Assembly (NCBI GenBank): GCA_944380065.1
Contig: CALWGM010000105.1
Location: forward strand, 1 to 64,000
Direction of reading: 5' to 3'
DNA from: an uncultured Lachnospiraceae bacterium
GTDB taxonomy: Bacteria; Bacillota; Clostridia; Lachnospirales; Lachnospiraceae
DNA length: 64,000 nt
The position numbers and the translations under genes were made by a program. Under the pieces are notes generated by a model, which was given only the letters and a program-made list of their open reading frames with translations, had not been told where the DNA came from and made no database searches. Positions 53,925 through 63,475 of the stretch are shown here, in pieces (positions within the stretch are counted from its first letter, which is position 1; the number at the start of each line of letters is the position of its first letter).

Positions 53925-54353
53925 ATGTCTGTATTAACAACAAAGGAAATTATGGATATCATTCCCCACCGTCAGCCGATGCTTCTGATTGACACGATTG
54001 AGGAGCTGGAGCCCGGCGTCCGTGCAGTGGGAAAGAAATGTGTTTCTTACAATGAGCCTTATTTTGCAGGCCATTTTCCGGGAGAGCCGGTGATGCCCGG
54101 CGTCCTGATCGTGGAAGCCCTGGCGCAGGTCGGCGCGGTAGCGATCCTTTCCTGTGAGGAGTTTAAGGGAAAGACCGCCTATTTCGGCGCCATCAACTCC
54201 GCCAAATTCAAAAAGAAAGTTGTCCCGGGGGACGTCCTGATCTTAGAGACGGAGATGATCAAGCAGAAAGGACCCATCGGCATTGCGAAGGCGAAGGCAA
54301 CCGTGGACGGAAAGACGGCTGTTGCGGCAGAGCTTACATTTGCAATTGGCTAA
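53925..54353 (+). CDS. fabZ: 3-hydroxyacyl-ACP dehydratase
   Basis: 142 residues, hot-dog fold. IPHRQPMLLIDTI and GHFPGEPVMPGVLIVEALAQ contain the catalytic His and Glu. ATG after AAGGAAGG. Placed between accB and accC as in many Bacillota. Confidence 0.97.
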   Translation: MSVLTTKEIMDIIPHRQPMLLIDTIEELEPGVRAVGKKCVSYNEPYFAGHFPGEPVMPGVLIVEALAQVGAVAILSCEEFKGKTAYFGAINSAKFKKKVVPGDVLILETEMIKQKGPIGIAKAKATVDGKTAVAAELTFAIG

Positions 54354-54369
54354 GGAAGGTGTTTCAGAT

Positions 54370-55710
54370 ATGTTTCAAAAAATTTTGATTGCCAACAGGG
54401 GAGAGATCGCCGTGCGTATCATCCGGGCTTGCCGGGAGCTGGGCATTACCTCTGTTGCAGTATATTCTACCGCGGACAGGGAAGCGCTTCACACCATGTT
54501 AGCGGACGAGGCGATCTGCATCGGCGGCCCGGCTCCGGCAGACAGTTACCTGAACATGGAGCGTATTTTAAGCGCAGCCAGCGTCTCCAAGGCGGACGCT
54601 ATCCATCCGGGGTTTGGTTTCCTGTCGGAAAACGCCAAATTTGCCCAGATGTGCAAGGAGTGCAACATTGTCTTTATCGGACCGGACGCGGAGGTTATTT
54701 CCAAAATGGGAAATAAGCAGGAAGCCAGAAATACGATGATGGCGGCCAAAGTTCCGGTTGTCCCCGGTACCAAGGAGGCGGTGTTTTCCGCAGAGCGGGG
54801 GCTGGAACTGGCAAAGGAGATCGGTTTCCCTGTTATGATCAAGGCGGCCAGCGGCGGCGGCGGAAAGGGAATGCGTATTTCCCGTTCCGAGGCAGATTTT
54901 GTGGAGAATTTTGAGGTTGCCCAGACAGAATCTGTCAATGGTTTTGGCGACAATACCATGTATATCGAAAAGTATATTGAGCGTCCCCGCCACATCGAGT
55001 TTCAGATTCTGGCGGATAAATACGGGAACGTAGTTTCCCTGGGGGAGCGTGACTGCTCCATCCAGAGGCGTCATCAGAAGATGGTGGAGGAGTCTCCGTC
55101 CGTGGCGCTGGATGCGAAACTGCGCAAAGAGATGGGCGAGGTTGCCGTGCGGGCGGCGAAAGCGGCTCATTACGAGAGCGCCGGAACCATCGAATTCCTG
55201 CTGGATAAAGATAAAAAATATTATTTCATGGAGATGAATACCAGGATTCAGGTAGAGCATGGGGTGACGGAGTTAGTGACTGGAATTGACCTGATCAAAG
55301 AGCAGATCTTTATCGCGGCCGGTGAAAAGCTCCGTTTCAAACAGAAGGATATCCAGATCCAGGGGCATGCGATCGAGTGCCGGCTGAATGCCGAGAATCC
55401 GGAGAAAAACTTTATGCCCTGTCCAGGGAAGATTGAGTTCCTCCATCTGCCCGGCGGAAACGGCGTGCGGATTGATTCTGCGATTTACGCAGGGTACCAG
55501 ATCCCGCCCAACTACGATTCTATGATTGCCAAGATCATGGTGTATGGAAAAGACCGGGATACGGCGATTGATAAAATGCGCAGCGCCCTCGGTGAAGTCA
55601 ACGTGGAAGGGATCATCACAAATCTGGATTATCAGTATGAGATCATCAACCACCCGGTTTTCCGTTCCGGGGATGTGACAACAGGATTCTTAGAGGAATA
55701 TTTCAAATAA
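54370..55710 (+). CDS. accC: Biotin carboxylase of acetyl-CoA carboxylase
   Basis: 446 residues, ATP-grasp enzyme. Starts MFQKILIANRGEIAVRIIRACRELG; ATP loop KAASGGGGKGMR (about 159), catalytic region MEMNTRIQVEHGVTE. In many homologues the last motif reads RIQVEHPVTE; here Pro is Gly, a mild change. ATG 54370 after AAGGAAGGTG; the frame open to 54283 overlaps fabZ. Confidence 0.96.
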   Translation: MFQKILIANRGEIAVRIIRACRELGITSVAVYSTADREALHTMLADEAICIGGPAPADSYLNMERILSAASVSKADAIHPGFGFLSENAKFAQMCKECNIVFIGPDAEVISKMGNKQEARNTMMAAKVPVVPGTKEAVFSAERGLELAKEIGFPVMIKAASGGGGKGMRISRSEADFVENFEVAQTESVNGFGDNTMYIEKYIERPRHIEFQILADKYGNVVSLGERDCSIQRRHQKMVEESPSVALDAKLRKEMGEVAVRAAKAAHYESAGTIEFLLDKDKKYYFMEMNTRIQVEHGVTELVTGIDLIKEQIFIAAGEKLRFKQKDIQIQGHAIECRLNAENPEKNFMPCPGKIEFLHLPGGNGVRIDSAIYAGYQIPPNYDSMIAKIMVYGKDRDTAIDKMRSALGEVNVEGIITNLDYQYEIINHPVFRSGDVTTGFLEEYFK

Positions 55711-55800
55711 AAGCGCTGGAAACGTTCCGTACTCCCCGGATCATGGCGGGAGACAGAGGCTGTTGCCGGCCTGAATAAAAGAAAGAGCAGGTGATATCAG

Positions 55801-56199
55801 ATGTTGAAATTTAAAAAGCTGAATTATATTACCGTTCCGCGGAAAGAGAACGATATCCCCGAGGGAATGTGGATCAAATGTGATGCCTGCGGAGAGATGC
55901 TCTACAAAGAAGACGTCATCCACAATCATTTGGTCTGTTACAAGTGTGGGAAGTATTTCCGGCTGTATACCAAGCGGCGTCTCCATCTGGTTGCAGACAA
56001 ACATACGTTTGAGCCCTGGGACGAAGGGCTGGAAGGAAAGGATCCGCTGCAGTATCCCGGTTATCCTGAAAAGATTGCGGCGCTGAAAGAGAGGCTGAAA
56101 ATTGATGAGGCAGTGACCACCGGGCGCTGTAAAATTCATGGCGAGGATACAGTCATTGCTATCTGCGATTCCCGCTTCCTGATGGGAAGCATGGGATAG
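55801..56199 (+). CDS. accD: Acetyl-CoA carboxylase carboxyltransferase beta part, first fragment (ends at in-frame TAG)
   Basis: 132 residues covering the AccD zinc ribbon (CDACGEMLYKEDVIHNHLVCYKC, four cysteines, about 24-46) and the first part of the transferase domain, ending DSRFLMGSMG. AccD proteins continue GSMG-x-VVGEK; here x is TAG at 56197-56199 and the next codons, in the same frame, read [13 protein letters not shown]. One nonsense codon thus splits the gene. TAG is a normal stop in this genome (alr, fhs, dapF, rseP end with it), so recoding is unlikely. It may be a sequencing error, a real mutation with suppression, or reinitiation at GTG 56203. Without the second fragment it cannot be active. 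Confidence 0.85.
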   Translation: MLKFKKLNYITVPRKENDIPEGMWIKCDACGEMLYKEDVIHNHLVCYKCGKYFRLYTKRRLHLVADKHTFEPWDEGLEGKDPLQYPGYPEKIAALKERLKIDEAVTTGRCKIHGEDTVIAICDSRFLMGSMG

Positions 56200-56202
56200 G
56201 TA

Positions 56203-57480
56203 GTGGGTGAGAAGATCACAAGAGCGGTGGAACGTGCCACAGAGCTGAAGCTGCCGATCATCATTTTTACCTGCTCCGGCGGCGCCAGGATGCAGGAGGG
56301 AATGATTTCCCTGATGCAGATGGCCAAAACTTCAGCTGCGCTGAAACGCCACTCAGATGCCGGTCTACTGTATATTACCGTGCTGACAGACCCGACCACC
56401 GGGGGCGTGACCGCCAGCTTTGCCATGCTGGGAGACATTATTTTAGCTGAGCCTGGGGCGCTGGTTGGTTTTGCGGGCCCGCGGGTGATCGAGCAGACCA
56501 TCGGCCAGAAGCTTCCGGAAGGTTTCCAGAGAGCAGAATTCTTAGTGGAGCACGGGCTGATCGACGGAATCATCCGCCGGGAGGACATGAAGGATACCCT
56601 GGCGAAACTGCTTCACATGCACAAGATGCCCACAAGGGAAGAGGGACTGATCACAAACAAGCTGCAGGTGCCGCTGGTAACCCATGCGGAGAACCATCTG
56701 CCCACAGCCTGGGAGCGGGTACAGACGGCCAGATCTTCGGAGCGTCTGACAGCCCTGGATTATATTACAGAAATTTTCTCTGATTTTGAGGAGATGCATG
56801 GCGACCGCCACGATGCCGACGACGGCTCGACGGTGGGCGGTATTGCGTACCTGGACGGCTGCCCGGTGACTGTCATCGGCCAGCAGAAGGGACGCACTAC
56901 CAAGGAAAACATTATCCGTAATTTCGGTATGCCGTCTCCGGAAGGATACCGTAAGGCTCTGCGCCTGATGAAGCAGGCGGAGAAGTTCCATCGCCCGATT
57001 ATCAACTTTATCGACACGCCGGGCGCTTTCCCCGGCATGGAGGCTGAGGAGCACGGACAGGGAGAGGCCATTGCCCGCAATCTTTACGAAATGTCCGCAC
57101 TGAAAACGCCGGTGCTCAGCATTGTGATCGGCGAGGGCGGCAGCGGCGGCGCACTGGCGCTGGCAGTTGCCAATGAGGTGTGGATGATGGAGAACGCCAC
57201 CTATACCATTCTTTCCCCGGAAGGTTTTGCTTCCATCCTGTGGAAAGACGGGAAACGGGCCAGCGAAGCGGCAGGCATTATGAAGGTGACGGCTGAGGAG
57301 CTGAAGGAGCTGGGCATTATTGAGAAAGTAGTTCCCGAGAAGACCCCGGCCTGCAGTGAGAACCGTCTGGAGATCTGCCGGATTATGAGGAAAATGATCC
57401 GCAACTTCGTGTATGACAATTTAGAGAGGGATCCGGAGGAGCTGGTAAAAGAGCGATATGAGCGGTTCCGGGCATTCTGA
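56203..57480 (+). CDS. accDA: Carboxyltransferase beta/alpha fusion, second fragment
   Basis: 425 residues in the same frame as the fragment before it, beginning with GTG 56203, three bases after the TAG. Residues 1-150 are the rest of AccD ([43 protein letters not shown]). From about residue 160 the chain continues without a break into AccA ([54 protein letters not shown]). So accD and accA are fused, a form known in some Lachnospiraceae. No Shine-Dalgarno stands clearly before the GTG; GATGGGAAG is 14-20 bases away. Essential for malonyl-CoA. Last gene of the operon. Confidence 0.88.
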   Translation: MGEKITRAVERATELKLPIIIFTCSGGARMQEGMISLMQMAKTSAALKRHSDAGLLYITVLTDPTTGGVTASFAMLGDIILAEPGALVGFAGPRVIEQTIGQKLPEGFQRAEFLVEHGLIDGIIRREDMKDTLAKLLHMHKMPTREEGLITNKLQVPLVTHAENHLPTAWERVQTARSSERLTALDYITEIFSDFEEMHGDRHDADDGSTVGGIAYLDGCPVTVIGQQKGRTTKENIIRNFGMPSPEGYRKALRLMKQAEKFHRPIINFIDTPGAFPGMEAEEHGQGEAIARNLYEMSALKTPVLSIVIGEGGSGGALALAVANEVWMMENATYTILSPEGFASILWKDGKRASEAAGIMKVTAEELKELGIIEKVVPEKTPACSENRLEICRIMRKMIRNFVYDNLERDPEELVKERYERFRAF

Positions 57481-57487
57481 TAAAAGG

Positions 57488-57520
57488 AAAAGAATCCTGC
57501 GCAGGCGGGATTCTTTTTTT
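57488..57520 (+). terminator. Terminator of the fatty-acid operon
   Basis: AAAAGAATCC pairs with GGATTCTTTT around a GC-rich loop, followed by Ts to 57520. It is eight bases after the accDA stop. Confidence 0.85.
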
Positions 57521-57626
57521 GAGTGATGGGGCAGACGGCGGGGAGCATTTCTTTTTGCCGGAAGTTCTTGTATTCAAACGCGGAAAAGGGTATAGTTATG
57601 GATGAGCTGATTGATAAAGGAGAAGA

Positions 57627-58370
57627 ATGCCCATGCAAAAAGGTTACCGGTGTGTCAATGGACTGATCCTGAAAATCATTGCCATGGCTGCGATGCTGGC
57701 CGACCATATGGGAGCCATCCTGTATCCGGAGGCGGAGATCCTGCGGGTGATCGGCAGGATCGCGTTCCCGGTTTTTGTTTTCCTGATGGTGGAAGGCTTT
57801 TATCATACGGGAAATATCCGCAGGTACGAGCTGCGGCTTCTGCTGTTCGCCGCGGTTTCCGAGATCCCCTTCGATCTGGCGTTTTCCTGGCGTGTGCTGG
57901 AGTTTAGCTACCAGAATATCTTTTTCACCCTGTTTCTGGGACTGCTGATGCTGGATCTGATGCAGCGGGCGCGGAAACGGGTTTCCGTGTCTGCCGGGTG
58001 GGGCGCGGAGATCGGGATCCTGATCGTGTTTATGGCGGCGGCGTATTTCCTGCGGACAGATTATGGGGCGGGCGGCGTGCTTTTTGTCTATATTTTTTAC
58101 CGCCTGAGGGGGAAACTCCTCTGGCTGGCCCTGGCGCTGTTTGCCGCATCCTATGTGTTTTTCGGCTGGACGGAATGCCCGGCTGTGCTTGCCATGATTC
58201 CGCTGTTTCTGTACAATGGGCAGAGAGGCTTTGGAAAGAACGGCGTGTATGGCGGCGCCGGGAGGGGAGCGGCTGCGGCCGCGGTAAAATATCTTTTTTA
58301 TCTGTTTTATCCGCTGCATCTGCTGATTTTGGCCGGGATCCGGGGCGGCCTGACGTATGTGCTTTTCTGA
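57627..58370 (+). CDS. TraX-family membrane protein
   Basis: 247 residues, about seven membrane helices. KIIAMAAMLADHMGAILYP, RIAFPVFVFLMVEGFYHTGN and FYPLHLLIL are TraX family features. TraX acetylates F pilin on plasmids; chromosomal copies in Firmicutes have unknown acceptors, possibly surface polymers. AAAGGAG precedes both ATG 57627 and ATG 57633. It stands alone behind the fatty-acid terminator. Confidence 0.85.
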   Translation: MPMQKGYRCVNGLILKIIAMAAMLADHMGAILYPEAEILRVIGRIAFPVFVFLMVEGFYHTGNIRRYELRLLLFAAVSEIPFDLAFSWRVLEFSYQNIFFTLFLGLLMLDLMQRARKRVSVSAGWGAEIGILIVFMAAAYFLRTDYGAGGVLFVYIFYRLRGKLLWLALALFAASYVFFGWTECPAVLAMIPLFLYNGQRGFGKNGVYGGAGRGAAAAAVKYLFYLFYPLHLLILAGIRGGLTYVLF

Positions 58371-58440
58371 CCGGAAGGATGGCCTGGCAGAATACAGCGT
58401 CTGAAAACAGACGGAACATAGAAATATCGGAGGGATCGGT

Positions 58441-58998
58441 TTGAATTTCTGGGGACACTTAAAAACAATCAATCATCATAAAATGCTGGTGATGAAAGGA
58501 TGCTTCAAAGTCGGCCTGTATAAGCAGGCGCTTCTGCATGATTTATCCAAATATATGCCGGCGGAATTTTTCGTGGGCGTCAGATATTTCCGCGGCGACG
58601 TCAGCCCCAATAATTTAGAGCGGAAGGAAAAGGGATATTCTTCTGCCTGGCTGCATCACAAGGGGAGAAACAAACATCATCTGGAATACTGGATCGATTA
58701 CGGGGTCGGTGACGATCAGCCGCCCCTGGTGGGCATGCGGATGCCGGAGAAATATGTGGTGGAAATGTTCATCGACCGCATGTCGGCGTCGAAAAATTAC
58801 CAGAAAGAGAAGTATACAGACCGCAGTGCCTTAGAGTATTATGAGAGAGGGAAGGCCCGCCATATCCTGCATCCGGATTCCAGGGAACTGCTGGAACGTC
58901 TGCTGCATATGCTGGCCGAGGAAGGGGAGGACGCCACCATGGATTATATCCGCCGGGAAGTGCTCCGGAACCGGCGCCGCAAAAGGGCGCGCCGTTGA
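58441..58998 (+). CDS. DUF5662 family protein
   Basis: 185 residues, rich in His, Tyr and Lys. FWGHLKTINHHKMLVMKGCFKVGLY and QALLHDLSKYMPAEFF, then WLHHKGRNKHHLEYWIDY, are typical of DUF5662. The pattern H...HD...H recalls metal-binding HD-like proteins but no activity is known. Start TTG 58441 with GGAGGG upstream. 70 bases after the TraX-like gene. Confidence 0.75.
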   Translation: MNFWGHLKTINHHKMLVMKGCFKVGLYKQALLHDLSKYMPAEFFVGVRYFRGDVSPNNLERKEKGYSSAWLHHKGRNKHHLEYWIDYGVGDDQPPLVGMRMPEKYVVEMFIDRMSASKNYQKEKYTDRSALEYYERGKARHILHPDSRELLERLLHMLAEEGEDATMDYIRREVLRNRRRKRARR

Positions 58999-59067
58999 CG
59001 GATTCCGGCGCCGGTGATAAAATAAAGAGAGTTTTTGCCCGGCAACGGGCTGATATGGAGGATAAAG

Positions 59068-60072
59068 ATGTTAAACGGAAAAAAAGTATTGTTCAGCGGA
59101 ATGCAGGCGACGGGGAACCTGACCCTGGGGAATTATCTGGGAGCCCTGAAAAACTGGGTGACATTGAGCGATGAATATGAGTGTTTTTACAGCGTAGTGG
59201 ATATGCATTCCATTACGATCCGGCAGGACCCGGCAGAGCTCAGACGCCGTGCCCGGGCGCTGCTGACCCTGTATATTGCTGCCGGTCTTGACCCTGAGAA
59301 GAACTGCATTTATTATCAGTCCCATGTTTCCGGCCATGCGGAGCTGGCGTGGATCCTGAATTGTTTCACTTATATGGGTGAGCTGAACCGCATGACGCAG
59401 TTTAAGGATAAGGCGGCGAAGCATGCGGACAATATCAACGCAGGGCTGTTTACCTATCCGGTACTGATGGCGGCGGATATCCTGCTGTACCAGACAGACC
59501 TGGTTCCCGTGGGGATTGACCAGATGCAGCACCTGGAGCTGACCCGGGATATTGCGCAGCGCTTCAACGCGATTTACGGCGATGTATTCACCATTCCGGA
59601 GGCCTATATCGGCAAGGTGGGCGCAAAGATCAACAGCCTGCAGAACCCGGAGAAGAAAATGTCAAAATCCGACGAGAACCCCAACGCCAGCATTTACCTG
59701 ATGGATGATGCGGATACCATCATGCGCAAATTCAAGCGGGCCGTGACGGATTCGGAAGCCTGCATCTGTTACCGGGATGAGCAGCCGGGGATCAAAAATC
59801 TGATCAATATTTACTGCGCATGTACCGGGAAGACACCGGATGAGGCGGTGGCGGAGTTTTCCGGCAGGGGCTACGGCGAATTAAAGGCCGGCGTAGGGGA
59901 GGCTGTGGTGTCTGTCTTAAACCCCCTGCAGGCTGAGGTGGACCGCCTGTCAAAGGATAAGGCATATCTGGATTCCATAATCAGAGAAAACGCTGAAAAA
60001 GCGAACTATTTCGCGGCGAAAACACTGCGCAAGGTGCAGAAAAAAGTAGGTTTCCCGGAACGGGTACGCTGA
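59068..60072 (+). CDS. trpS: Tryptophanyl-tRNA synthetase
   Basis: 334 residues, class I. GNLTLGNYLGAL is the HIGH-type motif and KKMSKSDEN the KMSKS loop. Charges tRNA-Trp. ATG 59068 after TATGGAGG; the 69-base gap before it is too short for a T-box leader. Followed by a hairpin that overlaps the sigK ribosome site. Confidence 0.97.
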   Translation: MLNGKKVLFSGMQATGNLTLGNYLGALKNWVTLSDEYECFYSVVDMHSITIRQDPAELRRRARALLTLYIAAGLDPEKNCIYYQSHVSGHAELAWILNCFTYMGELNRMTQFKDKAAKHADNINAGLFTYPVLMAADILLYQTDLVPVGIDQMQHLELTRDIAQRFNAIYGDVFTIPEAYIGKVGAKINSLQNPEKKMSKSDENPNASIYLMDDADTIMRKFKRAVTDSEACICYRDEQPGIKNLINIYCACTGKTPDEAVAEFSGRGYGELKAGVGEAVVSVLNPLQAEVDRLSKDKAYLDSIIRENAEKANYFAAKTLRKVQKKVGFPERVR

Positions 60073-60103
60073 CGGGAAAATATAAAAAGTAGGAAAGGCA
60101 CAG

Positions 60104-60157
60104 CCTTCGTGTTCTGTTCATAAAATGTTAGGAAGGAACACGAAGGGGTGCTTTTTT
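60104..60157 (+). terminator. Hairpin with T run between trpS and sigK
   Basis: A perfect 11-pair stem (60104-60114 with 60136-60146) is followed by GGTGC and TTTTTT (60152-60157). It looks like the trpS terminator, but the 3' arm holds the sigK ribosome site GAAGGGG and the T run runs into the sigK TTG start codon. Confidence 0.7.
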
Positions 60158-60785
60158 GCAGAAATCATTTCTTTCACCACTGGATGCGGCAGAAGAGGCG
60201 GAGTATCTACAGCGGCTGGAACAGGGGGATGAAAAGGCGAGGGACGTACTGATTGAGCGCAACATGCGCCTGGTTGCCCACATCGCAAAAAAGTACCTGG
60301 GGCCGGAAGAGGATATGGAAGACCTGATCTCCATCGGGACCATCGGCCTGATCAAAGCGGTATCCACCTTCCGGCCGGACCGGGCGATCCGTCTGGCTAC
60401 CTATGCCGCCCGGTGTATCGAAAACGAACTTCTGATGTATTTCCGTTCCAAACGGAAAATCAGCAAAGACATATCCCTCTATGAACCCATCGGGACCGAT
60501 AAAGAGGGGAACCAGATCATGCTGGTGGATATTATGGAGAGCGGCGAGGCGGAGCTGTGGGAGCGTGTTGTCCTGAAGCGGGATGTAGGGCAGCTGTACG
60601 CCCTGATCCCCCGGGTATTATCCCGGCGGGAACAGTATATCATCTGCAGACGTTACGGTCTCTATAACACCAGGCCGTGCACCCAGAAAGAGATCGCCCG
60701 CCGGATCGGAATCTCCAGATCCTATGTGTCCCGGATCGAAAAAAAGGCTCTTGCCAAATTAAAACGTGCATTTCTGGAACATTGA
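60156..60785 (+). CDS. sigK: Mother-cell sporulation sigma factor SigK
   Basis: 209 residues. Region 2 (RNMRLVAHIAKKYLGPEEDMEDLISIGTIGLIKAV) and region 4 HTH (TQKEIARRIGISRSYVSRIEKKAL) match SigK/SigE. The short pro-sequence (QKSFLSPLDAAEEAEYLQRL) is shorter than in Bacillus pro-SigK, as in many clostridia. The gene is whole, with no skin element. It starts at TTG 60156; no ATG or GTG fits the frame. Directs late spore-coat genes, in line with cotJABC. Its ribosome site lies in a hairpin. Confidence 0.92.
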   Translation: MQKSFLSPLDAAEEAEYLQRLEQGDEKARDVLIERNMRLVAHIAKKYLGPEEDMEDLISIGTIGLIKAVSTFRPDRAIRLATYAARCIENELLMYFRSKRKISKDISLYEPIGTDKEGNQIMLVDIMESGEAELWERVVLKRDVGQLYALIPRVLSRREQYIICRRYGLYNTRPCTQKEIARRIGISRSYVSRIEKKALAKLKRAFLEH

Positions 60786-60794
60786 TGCTATAAT
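60786..60794 (+). promoter_or_regulatory. Extended -10 promoter for comM
   Basis: TGCTATAAT, immediately after the sigK stop codon, about 60 bases before the comM ATG. -35 weak. Confidence 0.5.
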
Positions 60795-60848
60795 AAGGCA
60801 GTCTTAATTCTTTTTATCAAATGATCTTTCAGATACCGATGAAAACAG

Positions 60849-62372
60849 ATGTACAGTGTGATTACAACAGCAATGAATTACGGGCTGGACGCCATACCGG
60901 TCCATGTGGAGGCAGATGTCAGCGAAGGCCTGCCCTGTTTTGATATGGTGGGATTTCTGTCCAATGAGGTAAAGGAGGCCCGCGACCGGGTGCGGACGGC
61001 GCTGAAAAACGCAGGATATCCCCTCCCGGCAAAGCATATTACCGTGAACCTGACGCCGGCCAGCCTGAAGAAATCAGGGAGCAGTATGGATTTTCCGGTA
61101 GCGGCGGCGCTGCTGTCTGCCTTCGGGATTGTGGCAGAGGGGCTTTTGAAGGATTATGTCCTGTTGGGGGAGGTCAGCCTGAATGGCAGGCTCCTCCCGG
61201 CCGACGGCGTGCTGTCAGCGGCAGTCATGGCAAAAAAAGAGGGGTTTTCGGGGGTCATCGTTCCGAAGGAAAACGCGCGGGAAGCGGCGATCCTGTCGGA
61301 CATCCGGGTGATCCCCGTTGCTGACCTGAAGGAATTTGTCTCCCTGTGCCGGCAGGAATTTGACTGCGACTGTTTTTACCGAACGGCGGATCCGGTGTGG
61401 GAGACGGCCTACTCCGTAGATTTTTCGGAGATCCGCGGCCAGGAGATGGTGCGGCGCGCCTGTGAGATCGCGGCCGCCGGGATGCATAATCTGCTGATGA
61501 TCGGGCCTCCCGGTTCCGGGAAAACCATGGCGGCGAAACGGATTCCCACCATTCTGCCGGAGCTTACCCGGGAGGAAAAACTGGAACTGTCCCAGATCTA
61601 CAGCCTGTGCGGCCTCTTAGATGAGAAGCGGATGGTTCGCAGCGAGCGTCCGTTCCGCAGTCCCCATCATACGGCAACGCCCCAGGCGGTGGCGGGCGGC
61701 GGCCGTTTCCCCAAACCGGGGGAGATCAGCCTGGCGCACCGGGGCGTCCTTTTCCTGGACGAGCTGCCGGAATTCCCGCCCCGGACCTTAGAGGTGTTGA
61801 GGGAGCCCCTGGAAGAAAAAAAGATCCATCTGTCCCGTCTGGACGCCAATATGACCTATCCGGCGGATTTTATTTTGGTGGCCTCCATGAACCCGTGTCC
61901 CTGCGGTTACTACCCGGACAGAACCCGCTGCAGCTGTTCGCCGTCGGCCATCCACAGCTATATCAACCGGGTCTCCCAGGCGCTGCTGGATCGGATGGAT
62001 CTGTGCGTGGAAACGGAAGAGCTTCCCTTTCTAAAAATGCAGGGGGACAAAAAAGCGGAATCCTCCGCCAGGATCCGCAGGCGCGTGGAGCGGGTGCATG
62101 CCCTGCAGCGGGAACGTTACCGGGACTGCGGTTTTTCGTTTAACAGCCAGATTCCGGCCTCCTTTCTGGAAACCTGGTGCAGGCTGGACAGAGCCTGCCG
62201 GGAGGTAATGGAGAGAAAATACGAGGAATACCATCTGAGCGCGCGTACCTACCACAAGGTATTAAAGGTCGCGCGGACGATCGCCGACTTAGAAGGCAAA
62301 GAACAGATCTGCCGGGGGCATATCGAGGAAGCATTCTGTTACCGCAGCCCCGGTAAAAAGTACTGGAGGTGA
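60849..62372 (+). CDS. comM: YifB/ComM Mg-chelatase-like AAA+ ATPase
   Basis: 507 residues. N-terminal Lon-protease-like domain (about 1-170), Walker A GPPGSGKTMAAKR (about 219), Walker B GVLFLDELPEF, C-terminal Mg-chelatase helical part. ComM in naturally competent bacteria drives branch migration of incoming DNA. It is followed directly by dprA, whose product loads RecA on the same DNA. The ATG has no strong ribosome site. Confidence 0.93.
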   Translation: MYSVITTAMNYGLDAIPVHVEADVSEGLPCFDMVGFLSNEVKEARDRVRTALKNAGYPLPAKHITVNLTPASLKKSGSSMDFPVAAALLSAFGIVAEGLLKDYVLLGEVSLNGRLLPADGVLSAAVMAKKEGFSGVIVPKENAREAAILSDIRVIPVADLKEFVSLCRQEFDCDCFYRTADPVWETAYSVDFSEIRGQEMVRRACEIAAAGMHNLLMIGPPGSGKTMAAKRIPTILPELTREEKLELSQIYSLCGLLDEKRMVRSERPFRSPHHTATPQAVAGGGRFPKPGEISLAHRGVLFLDELPEFPPRTLEVLREPLEEKKIHLSRLDANMTYPADFILVASMNPCPCGYYPDRTRCSCSPSAIHSYINRVSQALLDRMDLCVETEELPFLKMQGDKKAESSARIRRRVERVHALQRERYRDCGFSFNSQIPASFLETWCRLDRACREVMERKYEEYHLSARTYHKVLKVARTIADLEGKEQICRGHIEEAFCYRSPGKKYWR

Positions 62373-62377
62373 GGGGG

Positions 62378-63460
62378 ATGATTTACGAATACTGGCTGGC
62401 CTCCCTGTATAAAATAGACTGTAACAGAAGAAGACAGGCCGTGGCTGCAGCCGGAAGCGCAGAAGCGCTTTACCGGATGCCGGAAAAGGAACTGCGCGGT
62501 CTGCATCTTTTTTCAGAGACGGAGGAAGCCCTGTTTTTAGAAAGCAGGAGGGAGGCCGATCCGGAAGGAGCCTACGAAAAGTTCCAGAGATCAGGGATTG
62601 GGTTTCTCCCCATCACCGATCCCCGTTATCCGGAAAAGCTGCGCCAGATCTATGATCCGCCGTTTGCCCTTTATGTGAAGGGCAGGATTCCGGACGGGGC
62701 GAAGAGGAGCGTGGCGGTGGTGGGAGCAAGGCAATGCTCGGAATATGGGCGCAGCATTGCCGGGAAGCTGGGAAAAGTCCTGGCGGCCCATCAGGTGCAG
62801 GTGATCAGCGGCATGGCGGCCGGCATCGACAGCGCCGGGCACGCCGGGGCGCTGTCGGCCGGAGGAACAACGTTTGCCGTGCTGGGCTGCGGCTGTGATA
62901 TCTGCTATCCGAAAACCTCCCGCAGTTTGTACCGCTCGATCCCGGAGCAGGGCGGCGGGATTTTGTCGGAGCTGGCGCCGGGGGTGATGCCGCTGCCGCA
63001 TTTTTTCCCTATGCGCAACCGGATCATCAGCGCCCTTTCCGATATCGTGGTAGTGGTGGAGGCCAGGGAACGCAGCGGGTCGCTGATCACAGCGGACTGC
63101 GCCCTGGAACAGGGAAAAGATATTTACGCGGTTCCGGGGCGTTTCATGGAACCCTTAAGCATGGGCTGCAACCGGCTGATCGAGCAGGGGGCAGGCATTC
63201 TTTACAACATTGAGACTTTTCTGAAAAATACTGGCATTCTTGAGGAAAAGAAAAAAGAAGTACAAAAATTTGAAAAATTGACCCTTGAAAAAGAGGAAAT
63301 GATGGTGTATAGTGTTCTGGATTTACATCCGAAATTTTTGAATTTGATTATAGAGGAAACCGGCCTGAACCTTCTGACCGTCTTAGGGGTATTGGAGCAG
63401 CTGCGGCAGAAACATCTGATTCAGGAAACGTTTCCCAATTATTTTTGCAGAATGTTGTAA
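62378..63460 (+). CDS. dprA: DNA-processing protein DprA
   Basis: 360 residues. Rossmann-like core VVGARQCSEYGRSIAGKLG and SGMAAGIDSAGHAGAL (about 130-165), GGGILSELAPG, and a C-terminal winged-helix. Binds single-stranded DNA in transformation. ATG 62378 with GGAGGT seven bases before, within the comM stop; GTG 62369 is less likely. topA follows after 15 bases. Confidence 0.95.
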   Translation: MIYEYWLASLYKIDCNRRRQAVAAAGSAEALYRMPEKELRGLHLFSETEEALFLESRREADPEGAYEKFQRSGIGFLPITDPRYPEKLRQIYDPPFALYVKGRIPDGAKRSVAVVGARQCSEYGRSIAGKLGKVLAAHQVQVISGMAAGIDSAGHAGALSAGGTTFAVLGCGCDICYPKTSRSLYRSIPEQGGGILSELAPGVMPLPHFFPMRNRIISALSDIVVVVEARERSGSLITADCALEQGKDIYAVPGRFMEPLSMGCNRLIEQGAGILYNIETFLKNTGILEEKKKEVQKFEKLTLEKEEMMVYSVLDLHPKFLNLIIEETGLNLLTVLGVLEQLRQKHLIQETFPNYFCRML

Positions 63461-63475
63461 AGAGGGTATGATGAT

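Noticed and set aside
56197..56199. TAG as pyrrolysine or reassigned codon
   Set aside because: TAG is the regular stop of alr, fhs, dapF, rseP, infC and others in this window, and no Pyl genes are seen.
57201..58472. 423-codon minus-strand open frame
   Set aside because: Covers accDA end, a terminator and the TraX-like gene in antisense; no family pattern.
59000..59067. T-box riboswitch before trpS
   Set aside because: The gap is only 69 bases and has no T-box sequence or specifier hairpin.
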